From: Betaproteobacteria bacterium
GTDB taxonomy: Bacteria; Pseudomonadota; Gammaproteobacteria; Burkholderiales; Casimicrobiaceae
DNA: 31,983 nt
NCBI GenBank assembly: GCA_016717855.1
Contig: JADKEV010000047.1
Location: forward strand, 1-31,983
Direction: 5' to 3'
Shown: in pieces, positions 24,278-31,983 of the stretch
Numbering within the stretch: the stretch's first letter is position 1
Layout of the letters: each line of letters opens with the position of its first letter
Program-made: the position numbers and the translations under genes
Notes under the pieces: model-generated
The model's database searches: none
The model's input: only the letters and a program-made list of their open reading frames with translations
Told to the model about the DNA's origin: nothing

Positions 24278-25006
24278 CTAGAGGTGCCGGACGTCCGAGA
24301 GCAGGCGGTTCAGTTCCTTCCTGACCACCGCGTAGCACTCGCAGGACCCGCTCTCCAGCCCGCTGCGCTGGAGCACCGAAATGTGGCCGCGACGGTAGCT
24401 GATGAGGCCGCCGCGCTGCAGGTTGCCGGCGGCCTCGGTGATGCCTTCGCGGCGCACGCCGAGGGCGTTGGCGATCAGTTCCTGGGTCATGACCAGTTCG
24501 TTGGTCGGCAGGCGGTCGATGGTCAGCAACAGCCATCGGCAGAGCTGCTGCTCGATCGAATGATGCCTGTTGCATGCGGCCGTCTGGAACATCAGCGTGA
24601 CCAGCGCCTGGGTGTAGCGCAGCAGCAGGCGCTGGACCTCGCCCCCGCGCGCGAACTCCTGCTTGAGCACCTTCGCCGGCAACCGGTAGCCCTGGCCCGC
24701 GGTCTGCACCACCGCCGAACTCGGCGTGGTGTCGCCGCCCATGAACAGCGCGATGCCGAGGATGCCCTCGTTGCCCACGCCGGCGATCTCGGCTGACATG
24801 CCCGACTCGAGCACATAGAGCAGCGAGACGACCGAGGTCGTCGGAAAGTACACGTGCTGCAACTGCGTGCCGGGTTCATAGAGCGTGTCGCCGAGCCGCA
24901 GCGGAACCAGTTCCAGATGCGGGCTCAGGCGCGCGAATTCAGCGGCGGGCAGGGCGGCCAGAAGGTGGTTCTGGCTGGGCGTGTTGGGCGGGCTCATGGC
25001 GGACAC
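24278..25006 (-). CDS. Crp/Fnr-family transcriptional regulator
   Basis: This is a regulator of 242 residues. An N-terminal cyclic-nucleotide-binding-like beta-barrel (about 20-140) contains GDTLYEPGTQLQHVYFP and the variant loop VGNEGILGIALFMGG. The C-terminal winged helix has MTQELIANALGVRREGITE. FNR's N-terminal cysteine cluster is absent, so it does not sense oxygen through a [4Fe-4S] cluster of that kind. The GTG at 25006 has GAGGG 9 bp upstream, while the ATG at 24997 is an alternative. It lies 15 bp after the receiver-PAS gene and is the last gene of a three-gene signalling operon that converges on the cytochrome operon. Its targets are unknown. Confidence 0.88.
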   Translation of the reverse strand: MSAMSPPNTPSQNHLLAALPAAEFARLSPHLELVPLRLGDTLYEPGTQLQHVYFPTTSVVSLLYVLESGMSAEIAGVGNEGILGIALFMGGDTTPSSAVVQTAGQGYRLPAKVLKQEFARGGEVQRLLLRYTQALVTLMFQTAACNRHHSIEQQLCRWLLLTIDRLPTNELVMTQELIANALGVRREGITEAAGNLQRGGLISYRRGHISVLQRSGLESGSCECYAVVRKELNRLLSDVRHL

Positions 25007-25021
25007 TGCGATCTTCCCTCG

Positions 25022-25846
25022 CTATCTCTTGTCCGAAAGCTCGATGCCGATGCCGCGGTAGCCGATGAAGCCGCAGCCCTGGTTGAACATCGGTTCCCCG
25101 CTCACCTGGAAGCGCTGCCGCGTGCCGTCGGGATTGACGCGGCTGAACACGAAGTCCAGGAACGGCTCCCGGCCGGCGATCTTGGCGTGGAGCACCGCGC
25201 GCTCCTCTTCGTTCCAGCCGGGCATGCCATCCATCCCCGACTTGCCCGTAAAGCTGTCGACGCGGATGCCGAGCATTTCCAGGACCGGGCCGGAGACCTT
25301 GGTGAAGTCCCCCGCCGCGTCCTGCTCCCAATACCAATCGGAAGCCAGTTCGGCCAGGCTGCGATAGCGCGCTTCGCTTTCGCGCAGTTCGGCGGTCCGT
25401 TCGCGGACCGTCTCCTCGAGCACCTTGCTGTATTCCTCGAGCTTCTTGTGCAGCAGCCTGACTTCGAGCATGTTGCGGATCCTCGTCCTGACTTCGACCA
25501 GGTCGAAGGGCTTGCTGATGAAATCCTTGGCCCCGGACTGCAGCGCGCGCAGCTTGTGCCCCGGCTGCGCGGTGAGCACGATGACCGGCAGGTAGCTGTC
25601 CTCGTCGTTGGTCTTCAGGGCTTCCATCACGTGGAAGCCGTCCATGCCGGGCATCTGCAGATCGAGCAGGATCAGGTCGTAGCGGTTCTTCCGGTGCAGG
25701 GCGCAGACTTCGTGCGGGTTCATCGTCGAGGAAACGTGGCCGTATCCAGCCGCTTCGAGCAGTTCTTCGAGGAGCTTGACGTTGGCTTCCTGATCGTCGA
25801 CGATCAGGATGTTCCCCTGGAGGATGTCGGATTCGCTTACCTGCAT
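25022..25846 (-). CDS. Receiver-PAS signalling protein
   Basis: This protein of 274 residues has an N-terminal receiver domain (ILIVDDQEANVKLLEELLEA, phosphoacceptor Asp in LILLDLQMPG, Lys in FISKPF). A coiled-coil follows (LHKKLEEYSKVLEETVRERT) and then a PAS domain (about 155-270, ARYRSLAELASDWYWEQD). It has no output enzyme or DNA-binding domain. It probably relays phosphate or protein contacts between the hybrid kinase and other partners. Its start overlaps the end of the kinase gene by 10 bp, so expression is coupled. The PAS domain could bind a ligand or cofactor that is not identifiable here. Confidence 0.87.
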   Translation of the reverse strand: MQVSESDILQGNILIVDDQEANVKLLEELLEAAGYGHVSSTMNPHEVCALHRKNRYDLILLDLQMPGMDGFHVMEALKTNDEDSYLPVIVLTAQPGHKLRALQSGAKDFISKPFDLVEVRTRIRNMLEVRLLHKKLEEYSKVLEETVRERTAELRESEARYRSLAELASDWYWEQDAAGDFTKVSGPVLEMLGIRVDSFTGKSGMDGMPGWNEEERAVLHAKIAGREPFLDFVFSRVNPDGTRQRFQVSGEPMFNQGCGFIGYRGIGIELSDKR

Positions 25847-27552
25847 GGGTCGTTCTCCTTGCGCGCGGGCGCCTGTTCCGTCTTTGCGAACTCGAGCGCG
25901 ACGTCCAGCGTCGCCATGAACTCGTTGACCTTGATGGGCTTGGTGAGGTAGCGGAAGAACCCGGCCTCCAGGCCCTTCTCGATATCGCGGGGCATCGCAT
26001 TGGCGCTGAGCGCGATCACCGGGATGCGCGCAGTGACGGGATCCTCGGCCAGGATGCGCAGCGCCCGGATGCCGCTGATGCCGGGCAGGTTGATGTCCAT
26101 CAGGACGACATCGGGCATGTCCGTGCGCGCGATCGCGATGCCCTGGATGCCGTCGCGCGCGGTCAGCAGCCTGATGTCAGGCCGGCGCGCGACGAGATCC
26201 TCGACCAGCATCAGGTTGGCCGGATTGTCCTCGACGTACAGCAGGGTGTGCAGGTGCGGGTCGGCCGGCGCCCGCACCGGGACGACCGCGATCGGCGGTG
26301 ACGCCACGGGCAAAGGTTGCGGCTCGGTGGTGAGCTTGAGCTCGACCCAGAAGACGCTGCCCTCGCCGACGGTGCTTTCCACGCCGATGACGCCGCCCAT
26401 CAATTCGATCAGCCGCTTGCTCACCACCAGGCCGATGCCCGTGCCTTCCTCGGCATTCGCCTCCTGGCCCAGGCGGTTGAACGGCTGGAACAGCTGCGCC
26501 AGCTGCTCCGGCGCCAGGCCCGCGCCGGTATCACGGACGCAAATGCGGATCGATCCTGCGGCGCGTTCGACGCACTCGACGACGACGGTGCCGCCGGCCT
26601 TGTTGTACTTGATCGCGTTGGACAGCAGGTTGATCAGCACCTGCTTGACCCGCGTCCGGTCGGCCCGGACGAAGTACGGGACCGAGAGCTGGGGGAAGGC
26701 CACGCTGATCCCGCGCTTTTGCGCCTGCGGCTCGATCATCGCCCGGCATTCGTGCATCACGACGGCGAGCGAGATGGGTTCCAGCGACAGCGACAGCTTG
26801 CCGGACTCGATCAGCGCGAGATCGAGGATTTCGTTGATCAGGTCCAGCAGGTACCAGCCGGCCTGGAGGATCTGGTCGACGCTGCGCTTCTGGGCGACCG
26901 TCGGCGCGGGCGACCCCGACTCGATGAACTGCGCGAAACCCAGGATCGCGCTGAGCGGCGTGCGCAGCTCGTGGCTCATGCTGGAGAGGAAGTCGGACTT
27001 CGCCAGGTTGGCCTTTTCGGCGACGGCCATCGCCTTCTGCAGCTCCAGCTCGACCTGCTTGCGCACCGAATTGTCGGCGCCGATCAGCAGGTAGCCGATG
27101 ACGTCGCCGTAGTCGTCGCGCAGCGCGGTGATCGACACGATCGCCGGAAAGCGGCTGCCGTCCTTGCGCACGTAGGTGAGCTCGTAGCTGTCTTCGATGC
27201 CGCGCGAGGCCTTGAACGCCAGCGCCTCGAAGCCCGGCGAAATGGTCGTCGCGAGCTCGACGCTGAGCGCCTGCGCGCGCGCCGTGACCTCGTGCGGGTC
27301 GTGGATGTCGCTGGGGCTGATCTTGTTGACGACGTCGGCCGCCTGGTAGCCCAGCATGCGCTCGGCGCCGACGTTGAACAGCTGGATGATGCCCTTCTCG
27401 TCGGTGGCGATGATCGAGAAATTGGCGCTGGTGAGGATCGCGTTCTGCAAGGCGCCGGTCTTGAGCAGCGCGACCTGCCGCCGCACTTCGGTGATCCGTT
27501 CCGCGTGGGCGGCCGCTTCGGCCGCTACGGGTTCGCTTCCTGTTTCAAGCAT
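25837..27552 (-). CDS. Soluble hybrid histidine kinase (PAS-HisKA-HATPase-REC)
   Basis: This kinase of 571 residues has no transmembrane helix and is therefore cytoplasmic. The order is a short coiled-coil, a PAS domain (about 35-165, FSIIATDEKGIIQLFNVGAE), HisKA with His194 in SSMSHELRTPLSAIL, the ATPase domain (LINLLSNAIKYNK, RDTGAGL, GTGIGLVV) and a C-terminal receiver (LLYVEDNPANLMLVEDL, Asp in VVLMDINLPG, Lys in YLTKPIK). It is the first gene of a leftward operon with the receiver-PAS and Crp/Fnr genes. A GGTTG-ATGCG-CAACC palindrome lies 25 bp upstream of the start and may be a regulatory site. The PAS ligand is unknown. Confidence 0.92.
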   Translation of the reverse strand: MLETGSEPVAAEAAAHAERITEVRRQVALLKTGALQNAILTSANFSIIATDEKGIIQLFNVGAERMLGYQAADVVNKISPSDIHDPHEVTARAQALSVELATTISPGFEALAFKASRGIEDSYELTYVRKDGSRFPAIVSITALRDDYGDVIGYLLIGADNSVRKQVELELQKAMAVAEKANLAKSDFLSSMSHELRTPLSAILGFAQFIESGSPAPTVAQKRSVDQILQAGWYLLDLINEILDLALIESGKLSLSLEPISLAVVMHECRAMIEPQAQKRGISVAFPQLSVPYFVRADRTRVKQVLINLLSNAIKYNKAGGTVVVECVERAAGSIRICVRDTGAGLAPEQLAQLFQPFNRLGQEANAEEGTGIGLVVSKRLIELMGGVIGVESTVGEGSVFWVELKLTTEPQPLPVASPPIAVVPVRAPADPHLHTLLYVEDNPANLMLVEDLVARRPDIRLLTARDGIQGIAIARTDMPDVVLMDINLPGISGIRALRILAEDPVTARIPVIALSANAMPRDIEKGLEAGFFRYLTKPIKVNEFMATLDVALEFAKTEQAPARKENDPCR

Positions 27553-27690
27553 GGACTGCCTTCGTGTGAGACGTGGTTGATGCGCAACCGGGAACCATCA
27601 CATGGCTGGGCGAGCCGCGGTCTGTGCGCCAGCACACATGGCGGCGCCTCAAGGACCGCCGCCGCGTCCCCAGCGCGGCGCCGGCGGCGA

Positions 27691-29139
27691 TCAGCGCCGC
27701 GAATGGCCAGGTTCGACCACGACCTGGCGCAGCTTGCCGCTGCGCAGGTCCGTCGCCGGCGGGTGTGCGTCCAGCGCGATGCGCGCGCCGGCGACACCCT
27801 GGCGGGCGAGGTAGCCGCGCAACGCCTGTTCGGCGTCCGCGAAGACCTCCTGCCGGCGCCGGGCGTCGGCGGTCTCGAACCGCAGCAGCAACTTGGCGCC
27901 GCCCGTGTGCACGATCTGGAAGCGATGCACGTCCGCCGCTTCCTCGACGATGGTCGTGAGCGCCAGCGGCAACAGGCGGACGCTGCGCCCGCCCGCTGCC
28001 GCCATCGTGATCACGTCGTCGCGCCGGCCCTCCACGCGGATGGCCGGCAGTGAATTGCCGCAGCGGCAAGGCTCGGGGTTCGCGACGACCGCGTCGCCGA
28101 GGTCGTAGCGGATCACCGGCTGGATGCGATTGGCCAGATTGGTCAGCAGCACGGTGTGCGAGGTCGCGCCCGGCGCGGTCGGCCGGTAGTCCGCATCGAC
28201 CGGTTCGAGCAGCACCCAGTCGGCATTGACATGCAGCCAGCCCGCGCTGCAGCCAAAGGCGATGCTCATGCATTCCGACGTTCCGTATTCGTTGAGGACC
28301 GGACAGCCAAACGTTCGCTCGAGATCCCTGCGGGCCGGCTCGGCAAGAAATTCGCCGCCGGACCAGACCAGCGCGGGTGCGACGCGCAGCCGGCCTGCGG
28401 CGCGCTCCTCGGCCAGCAGCGTGAGCATGGTCGGGTAGCTTGCCAGGTATGCGGGCGCGAACGCATTGAGTTCGGCGACCAGCAGATCGAGCGGCTCCAT
28501 CACGGAGAACTCGCGTGCCGCGAGTCCCGGAGCGGACCTGCACACGCGCTCCCAGGAAGCGACGCTGGCGAAGTGATCGCCCGTAGCAGCGATCAGCGCG
28601 GCGCGGCCGCCGTGGAACAGGCCGGCGGCGCACCCGGCGGCAAGATCGGGCGCGGCCAGTTGCACGGCGACCAGCGCGTCGTAGACGGCGAGCGCCGCGT
28701 CGTCCTGCAGGTAGATGCCCGGCTCGCCGGTCGAGCCCGAACTCTTCCAGACGATGTAGCGGCCGAGATAGCGCTCGCCGATGTGCGTCCGGTCGGCGAG
28801 GAAGGCGTCGACACCGCGCCGGCGGATCGCCTGGTCGGTGACCCAGTCGTCGAAGCGCGCCATCAGTGCGCGCTTGGTCGCGACGGGGAGCGACTCCGCG
28901 GCCGCCAGGTCCGCGGGTTGCCCGCGGTACAGTTCGCGATAGAAAGGCGAATGCGCGCGCGCGTGGCGCAGCAGCGCCGCGCAGCGCTCACGGCGCGCGG
29001 CCGCGACCGCCCGCTCGCCCGCGGCGCGCGTCCACCAGATCTGCCAGAAGTTCGACCACCACCGCGCGTAGCCGGCCGACGCCGCGAGCAGCGGCAACCC
29101 CGGGCCGCCCGGTCCCTCACCCAGCGTGCGGGGTGTCAT
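27691..29139 (-). CDS. Phenylacetate-CoA ligase-like adenylate-forming enzyme (PaaK/CapK)
   Basis: This is an acyl-adenylate-forming enzyme of 482 residues. The P-loop-like AMP-binding motif is WKSSGSTGEPGIY, and the later NEYGTSECMSIAFGC segment and RYDLGDAV match PaaK-type ligases. A CRCGNSLPAI segment carries the Cys pair that binds zinc in some relatives. The N-terminus (RHARAHSPFYRELY) is typical of the PaaK/CapK branch. The substrate is likely an aryl or fatty acid but cannot be named. It lies 49 bp after the CBS gene in the same direction, so the two may be cotranscribed as part of the low-oxygen cluster. Confidence 0.85.
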   Translation of the reverse strand: MTPRTLGEGPGGPGLPLLAASAGYARWWSNFWQIWWTRAAGERAVAAARRERCAALLRHARAHSPFYRELYRGQPADLAAAESLPVATKRALMARFDDWVTDQAIRRRGVDAFLADRTHIGERYLGRYIVWKSSGSTGEPGIYLQDDAALAVYDALVAVQLAAPDLAAGCAAGLFHGGRAALIAATGDHFASVASWERVCRSAPGLAAREFSVMEPLDLLVAELNAFAPAYLASYPTMLTLLAEERAAGRLRVAPALVWSGGEFLAEPARRDLERTFGCPVLNEYGTSECMSIAFGCSAGWLHVNADWVLLEPVDADYRPTAPGATSHTVLLTNLANRIQPVIRYDLGDAVVANPEPCRCGNSLPAIRVEGRRDDVITMAAAGGRSVRLLPLALTTIVEEAADVHRFQIVHTGGAKLLLRFETADARRRQEVFADAEQALRGYLARQGVAGARIALDAHPPATDLRSGKLRQVVVEPGHSRR

Positions 29140-29188
29140 CGCGAGTCCGCCTGGTCGGGCCGCGCGCCTGCGGCGCGGCGGCCGCCGG

Positions 29189-29638
29189 TTACTTGCGCGT
29201 CTCGGCCTCGTGGCGCACTTCCCGAATCGCGAGCCCCGAGAGTTCGGACAGCGGTATCCCCAACTGGTGGAACAAGTCGTCGAAACTGACGATCCCGACC
29301 AGCACGCCCGCCTTGTTCACCACCGGCATGCGCCTGACGCCCCGGTTCGACATCAAACGTATCGTCTCGGCATAGCCCGTGTCCTCGTCGACGGTGACGA
29401 GAGGCTGGGTCAACAGGTCACCAAGCTTGACCAGCCCGGGATCGAGGCCGACGGACACGACTTCGACGACGATGTCGCGATCGGTCACGATGCCGACCGG
29501 CCGCCGCTCCGCGCCCAGCGTGTCGACGACGATCAGGTCTCCGATATGATTGCGCCGCATCAGTTGCGCGGCATCGACGATGGTGGTGTCGGGGACTGCG
29601 CAAACGACGTTGCGCCTGCAGAACTTGCCGATGCTCAT
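29189..29638 (-). CDS. Two-CBS-domain protein
   Basis: This protein of 149 residues consists almost entirely of two CBS motifs: VCAVPDTTIVDAAQLMRRNH with GIVTDRDIVVEVV, then VTVDEDTGYAETIRLMSNRG with GIVSFDDL. Such stand-alone CBS pairs bind adenine nucleotides and are often part of stress or low-oxygen regulons in beta-proteobacteria. The ATG at 29638 has GGAAGGA 6-7 bp upstream and gives the family's usual MSIGxFC start. The longer upstream frame is not needed. It is divergent from the phosphoribosyltransferase gene across an FNR-like box. Confidence 0.9.
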   Translation of the reverse strand: MSIGKFCRRNVVCAVPDTTIVDAAQLMRRNHIGDLIVVDTLGAERRPVGIVTDRDIVVEVVSVGLDPGLVKLGDLLTQPLVTVDEDTGYAETIRLMSNRGVRRMPVVNKAGVLVGIVSFDDLFHQLGIPLSELSGLAIREVRHEAETRK

Positions 29639-29763
29639 GATCGTTCCTTCCCTGGGAGTTGCCGGGTGGCCAAGCTGCCCCGCCGGCATCCGGGGTGCCG
29701 GCAGCGCGCGCCCGCGCGCTGCGCCGGACGATTTCATCATAGGCGGCGGCCCGTGGCGCGTGT

Positions 29764-29777
29764 TTGATCCCGCTCAA
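29764..29777. promoter_or_regulatory. FNR/Anr-like box between CBS and phosphoribosyltransferase genes
   Basis: TTGATCCCGCTCAA matches the FNR/Anr consensus TTGATnnnnATCAA at 9 of 10 positions. A class II promoter centred here would start near 29812, 40 bp upstream of the rightward gene. It could also serve the leftward CBS gene. Confidence 0.6.
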
Positions 29778-29851
29778 CATGCGCGCAGCAGTCACGCCTA
29801 GAGTGGCGCCATGTGCAGCCGATTGCAGGTAACGAGGACAGAGGAGCGCAG

Positions 29852-30508
29852 ATGATCTTTCGCGATCGCGCCGAGGCGGGCGCAGCGCTTGCGGACTCGC
29901 TGGCGAAGTGGCGCGGCAGGAACCCGCTGGTCGTGGCGATACCGCGCGGCGCGGTGCCGATGGGCAGCATCATCGCGCGGCGCCTCGATGGGGAACTCGA
30001 TCTCGTGCTCGTGCGCAAGCTGCACGCGCCGGGCAATCCGGAATTCGCCATCGGCGCGGTCGACGAAACGGGGTGGACCTACATCGCGGAGCACGCCGCC
30101 GCGAGCGGCGCGTTGCGCGAGTACATCGACGGGGAAATCGCGGCCGAAACAGCAACGATACGCAGGCGGAGGGCGCTCTATACGCCCGGCCGCGAGCCGG
30201 TGGCCGCAACCGGGCGGGTGGTCATCGTCGTCGACGACGGGCTGGCGACCGGGGCGACGATGATCGCGGCGCTGCATGCGATGCGCGCGCGCGGGCCGCA
30301 GTGGCTGGTGTGCGCGGCGCCGGTCGCCTCGCCGCATGCGCTGGAAATGGTGCGGCCTTACGCCGACGAGATCGCATGCCTCGCGGCGCCGGAGAATTTC
30401 TACGCGGTCGGCCAGTTCTACCGCGACTTTCCGCAAGTCGGCGATGACGAGGTCGTCGCGCTGCTGCATCCCCGCGCCGCCGACGCTGCCGGCGGGCGCG
30501 GAATCTGA
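29852..30508 (+). CDS. Phosphoribosyltransferase family protein
   Basis: This protein of 218 residues has a type I PRTase fold. The PRPP-binding loop is VVIVVDDGLATGATM, preceded by the PPi-loop-like VRKLHAPGNPEFAIGAV. Proteins with this layout are often fused or linked to dienelactone hydrolase and are encoded in low-oxygen or stress clusters. The base or substrate is not known. The ATG at 29852 has GAGGAG 6 bp upstream and gives MIFRDRAEAG, the usual start. An in-frame upstream codon at 29813 would only add an unrelated tail. An FNR-like box 75 bp upstream suggests anaerobic induction. Confidence 0.87.
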   Translation: MIFRDRAEAGAALADSLAKWRGRNPLVVAIPRGAVPMGSIIARRLDGELDLVLVRKLHAPGNPEFAIGAVDETGWTYIAEHAAASGALREYIDGEIAAETATIRRRRALYTPGREPVAATGRVVIVVDDGLATGATMIAALHAMRARGPQWLVCAAPVASPHALEMVRPYADEIACLAAPENFYAVGQFYRDFPQVGDDEVVALLHPRAADAAGGRGI

Positions 30509-30526
30509 ACCGCCAGCCTGGCGGCG

Positions 30527-31043
30527 CTAGCGGCGCCAGTGCAGCCGGACGCTGTATTCGTCCTTTGCGTACTTGACGTCCAGTTCGCCGTGATGCGCGC
30601 TCTTCAGGGCCTCGCCGATGCGCTGCGGCAGGTGGATGTCGGTCGTCGTTATTTCGATCCGGCCGCCGTGCGCGTCGATCTGCATGATGCGGTTCAGCGC
30701 GTGTTCGGGGCGTTCACGTTCGGCCATGTTGCGGGCGATAGCGATCAACTCATCCCCATGGGTGGCGACGTACGGCCGTCGAGGACCAGGATGCCGGCCG
30801 GCAGTTTGTCATGGATGCGCCGGCAGGCGGGACACGTTGCGGCGTGCGCACCGGCCGGAGCGTCGCCCCACTGCCAGCGGCCGCCTTGATAGACCGCGCC
30901 GCAGCGTCGCAGCGCGTGGGTTCGGAATACTTGCGAGCCCGTTGATAGGGATCGTGCGCCTGGTCGTCGAAAATCGCGCTGCCGTAGCGTTCGACATGGG
31001 CCGTGGCCGTCTGGGGTGTGGGGGTCGCTGAACGTCGCGTCAT
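30527..31043 (-). pseudogene. BCAM0308-family protein, interrupted by two frameshifts
   Basis: Three overlapping minus-strand frames reassemble into one protein of about 172 residues. The first (ATG 31043, GAGGAG 7 bp upstream) reads MTRRSATPTP to HDPYQRARKYSEPTRC. The second reads CGAVYQGGRWQWGDAPAG, CPACRRIHDKLPAGILVLDG. The third reads DELIAIARNMAERERPEHAL, RIEITTTDIHLPQRIGEAL, to the stop at 30527. One base is missing near 30903 and one near 30781. The two CxxC pairs suggest a zinc ribbon. The family is named after a gene of the low-oxygen-activated locus of Burkholderia cenocepacia, and its function is unknown. Whether the breaks are mutations or sequence errors cannot be decided here. 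Confidence 0.72.
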
Positions 31044-31171
31044 GATCGTGCTCCTCATTCGAATGTGGCATCCGCCATGGTTTCAATGTTGGGCCGGCGC
31101 CATGTTGGTTGCGTCAGATGCGGGCCTCCCTACTTCGCCAGCGCGTGCCCGGTTCGGGAATGGCCGTGGCG

Positions 31172-31185
31172 TTGATGCCGGTCAA
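31172..31185. promoter_or_regulatory. FNR/Anr-like box between BCAM0308 and archease genes
   Basis: TTGATGCCGGTCAA matches TTGATnnnnATCAA at 9 of 10 positions. It is centred about 115 bp upstream of the archease start and about 135 bp upstream of the divergent BCAM0308 start, so it could drive either or both. It is the second such box in 1.4 kb. Confidence 0.55.
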
Positions 31186-31293
31186 TGCCGCGCGGCAAAG
31201 GACGCCAACAATGGGAAGCGGCACCCCCGGGCAATCGGGCGCGCATCCCCGGCGGGCAGGAGATCGGGTGCACGCGCGAGAGCGAGGGATGAT

Positions 31294-31707
31294 GTGGGCT
31301 GGGAACATTTCACGCACGGCGCCGACATCGGCGTGCGCGGCAGCGGTGCGTCGCCCGGCGCGGCGTTCGAGCAGGCGGCGCTCGCGCTGACGGCGGTGAT
31401 CGCCGACCCCGCTCGCGTCGCGCCGCGCACCGCGTTCGACTTCGCGTGCGCGGCGCCGGACCTGGAATTGCTGCTCGCGGACTGGCTCAATGCGCTGATC
31501 TACGCGATGGCGACGCGCGGCGTGCTGTTCGGCCGCTTCGAAGTGCGGATCGACGGCGGTTCGCTGAAGGCGAAGGCGTGGGGCGAGCCGCTCGATCGCG
31601 CGCGCCACCAGCCCGCGATCGAGGTGAAGGCGGCCACCTACACCGCGCTGTCGGTCGCGCGTCGCGACGATGGATCCTGGGTCGCGCAGTGCGTGGTGGA
31701 CGTATGA
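31294..31707 (+). CDS. Archease (RtcB ligase activator)
   Basis: This protein of 137 residues is the usual archease length. The family N-terminus is WEHFTHGADIGVRG, with the conserved His-Gly-Ala-Asp metal site. The C-terminus ends in an acidic ...CVVDV, where the second metal ligand Asp is expected. Archease accelerates guanylylation of the RNA ligase RtcB, whose gene follows 54 bp downstream. The start is chosen as GTG 31294, because the SD-like GAGGGAT immediately precedes it and no in-frame ATG fits the family start. In bacteria this pair usually serves RNA repair rather than tRNA splicing. Confidence 0.87.
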   Translation: MGWEHFTHGADIGVRGSGASPGAAFEQAALALTAVIADPARVAPRTAFDFACAAPDLELLLADWLNALIYAMATRGVLFGRFEVRIDGGSLKAKAWGEPLDRARHQPAIEVKAATYTALSVARRDDGSWVAQCVVDV

Positions 31708-31761
31708 TCAATGCGCGCACCGCTGCCGCGGCGCCGGGCGCGCGATTGAGGAGACACGACT

Positions 31762-31983
31762 ATGAATCCGGACCGGTTCGAGCGCATCGACGAGTGCATG
31801 TGGCAGCTGCCGCGGACCGGGGCGATGCGCGTGCCCGGCGTCATCTACGCCGATGAGCCGCTGCTGCGCGCGATGGACGACAAGGTCCTGGAACAGGTCA
31901 CCAACGTCGCCGCGCTGCCGGGGATCGTCAAGGCCTCGTTCGCGATGCCGGACGCGCACTGGGGATACGGCTTTCCGATCGGC
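31762..31983 (+). CDS. rtcB: RNA-splicing ligase RtcB (3' partial)
   Basis: The first 74 residues of RtcB are present before the window ends in frame. NVAALPGIVKASFAMPDAHW and GYGFPIG match the RtcB N-terminal region, including the Asp of PDAHWGYGFPIG that binds the active-site metal. RtcB joins RNA 2',3'-cyclic phosphate and 5'-OH ends with GTP. The ATG at 31762 has GAGGAGA 7 bp upstream. It is cotranscribed with archease. Confidence 0.92.
   Translation, partial: MNPDRFERIDECMWQLPRTGAMRVPGVIYADEPLLRAMDDKVLEQVTNVAALPGIVKASFAMPDAHWGYGFPIG

Noticed and set aside
27577..27591. FNR box upstream of the hybrid kinase (TTGATGCGCAACC)
   Set aside because: The right half (AACCG) does not match ATCAA. 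It is better described as a GGTTG/CAACC palindrome of unknown function.

Overview
The window is GC-rich (roughly two thirds G+C by eye) and looks like a chromosomal segment of an environmental betaproteobacterium, most likely Burkholderiales or a relative. The clues are a Bug/TctC solute-binding protein beside an IclR regulator and a DapA-like lyase, a BCAM0308-type protein, and dispersed copies of the hairpin repeat beginning GTAGGATGGGTGGAGC. This placement is inference, because no rRNA or marker gene is present.

Layout. 1-730 is a FitAB/VapBC-type toxin-antitoxin pair, with the antitoxin cut by the window edge. 750-4643 is a sugar-acid or carboxylate catabolic island: an IclR regulator fused to an SMP-30 lactonase (one frameshift), a palindromic operator and promoter, a DapA-family lyase and a Bug binding protein. 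4811-8916 holds a pirin, a secreted alpha/beta hydrolase and an RluF-like pseudouridine synthase, separated by hairpin-ended repeats. 9001-9871 has a GGDEF remnant and phosphatidylserine synthase. 10097-12087 is an OmpR-type two-component pair. 12088-12498 is a gene-free, AT-rich patch.

The centrepiece is 12499-24203. A flavin/ferredoxin NAD(P)H oxidoreductase is divergent from a five-gene run: a membrane b-type cytochrome candidate, a 30-heme c-type cytochrome, a giant c-type cytochrome with about 59 heme sites in 47-residue diheme repeats, an outer-membrane beta-barrel with an N-terminal periplasmic module and TPRs, and a membrane-anchored TPR protein. Together they could carry electrons from cytoplasmic NAD(P)H across the inner membrane, periplasm and outer membrane. 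This is the best candidate for an undescribed system. The giant cytochrome is interrupted by six small deletions, five of them packed into about 280 bp of near-identical repeats, so consensus or assembly error must be excluded before it is called a pseudogene.

24278-27552 is a leftward signalling operon (hybrid histidine kinase, receiver-PAS protein, Crp/Fnr regulator). 27691-31983 resembles part of a low-oxygen-activated locus: a PaaK-like ligase, a CBS protein, a phosphoribosyltransferase, a BCAM0308-family protein (two frameshifts), archease and the start of RtcB. FNR/Anr-like boxes lie in both divergent intergenic regions of this block.
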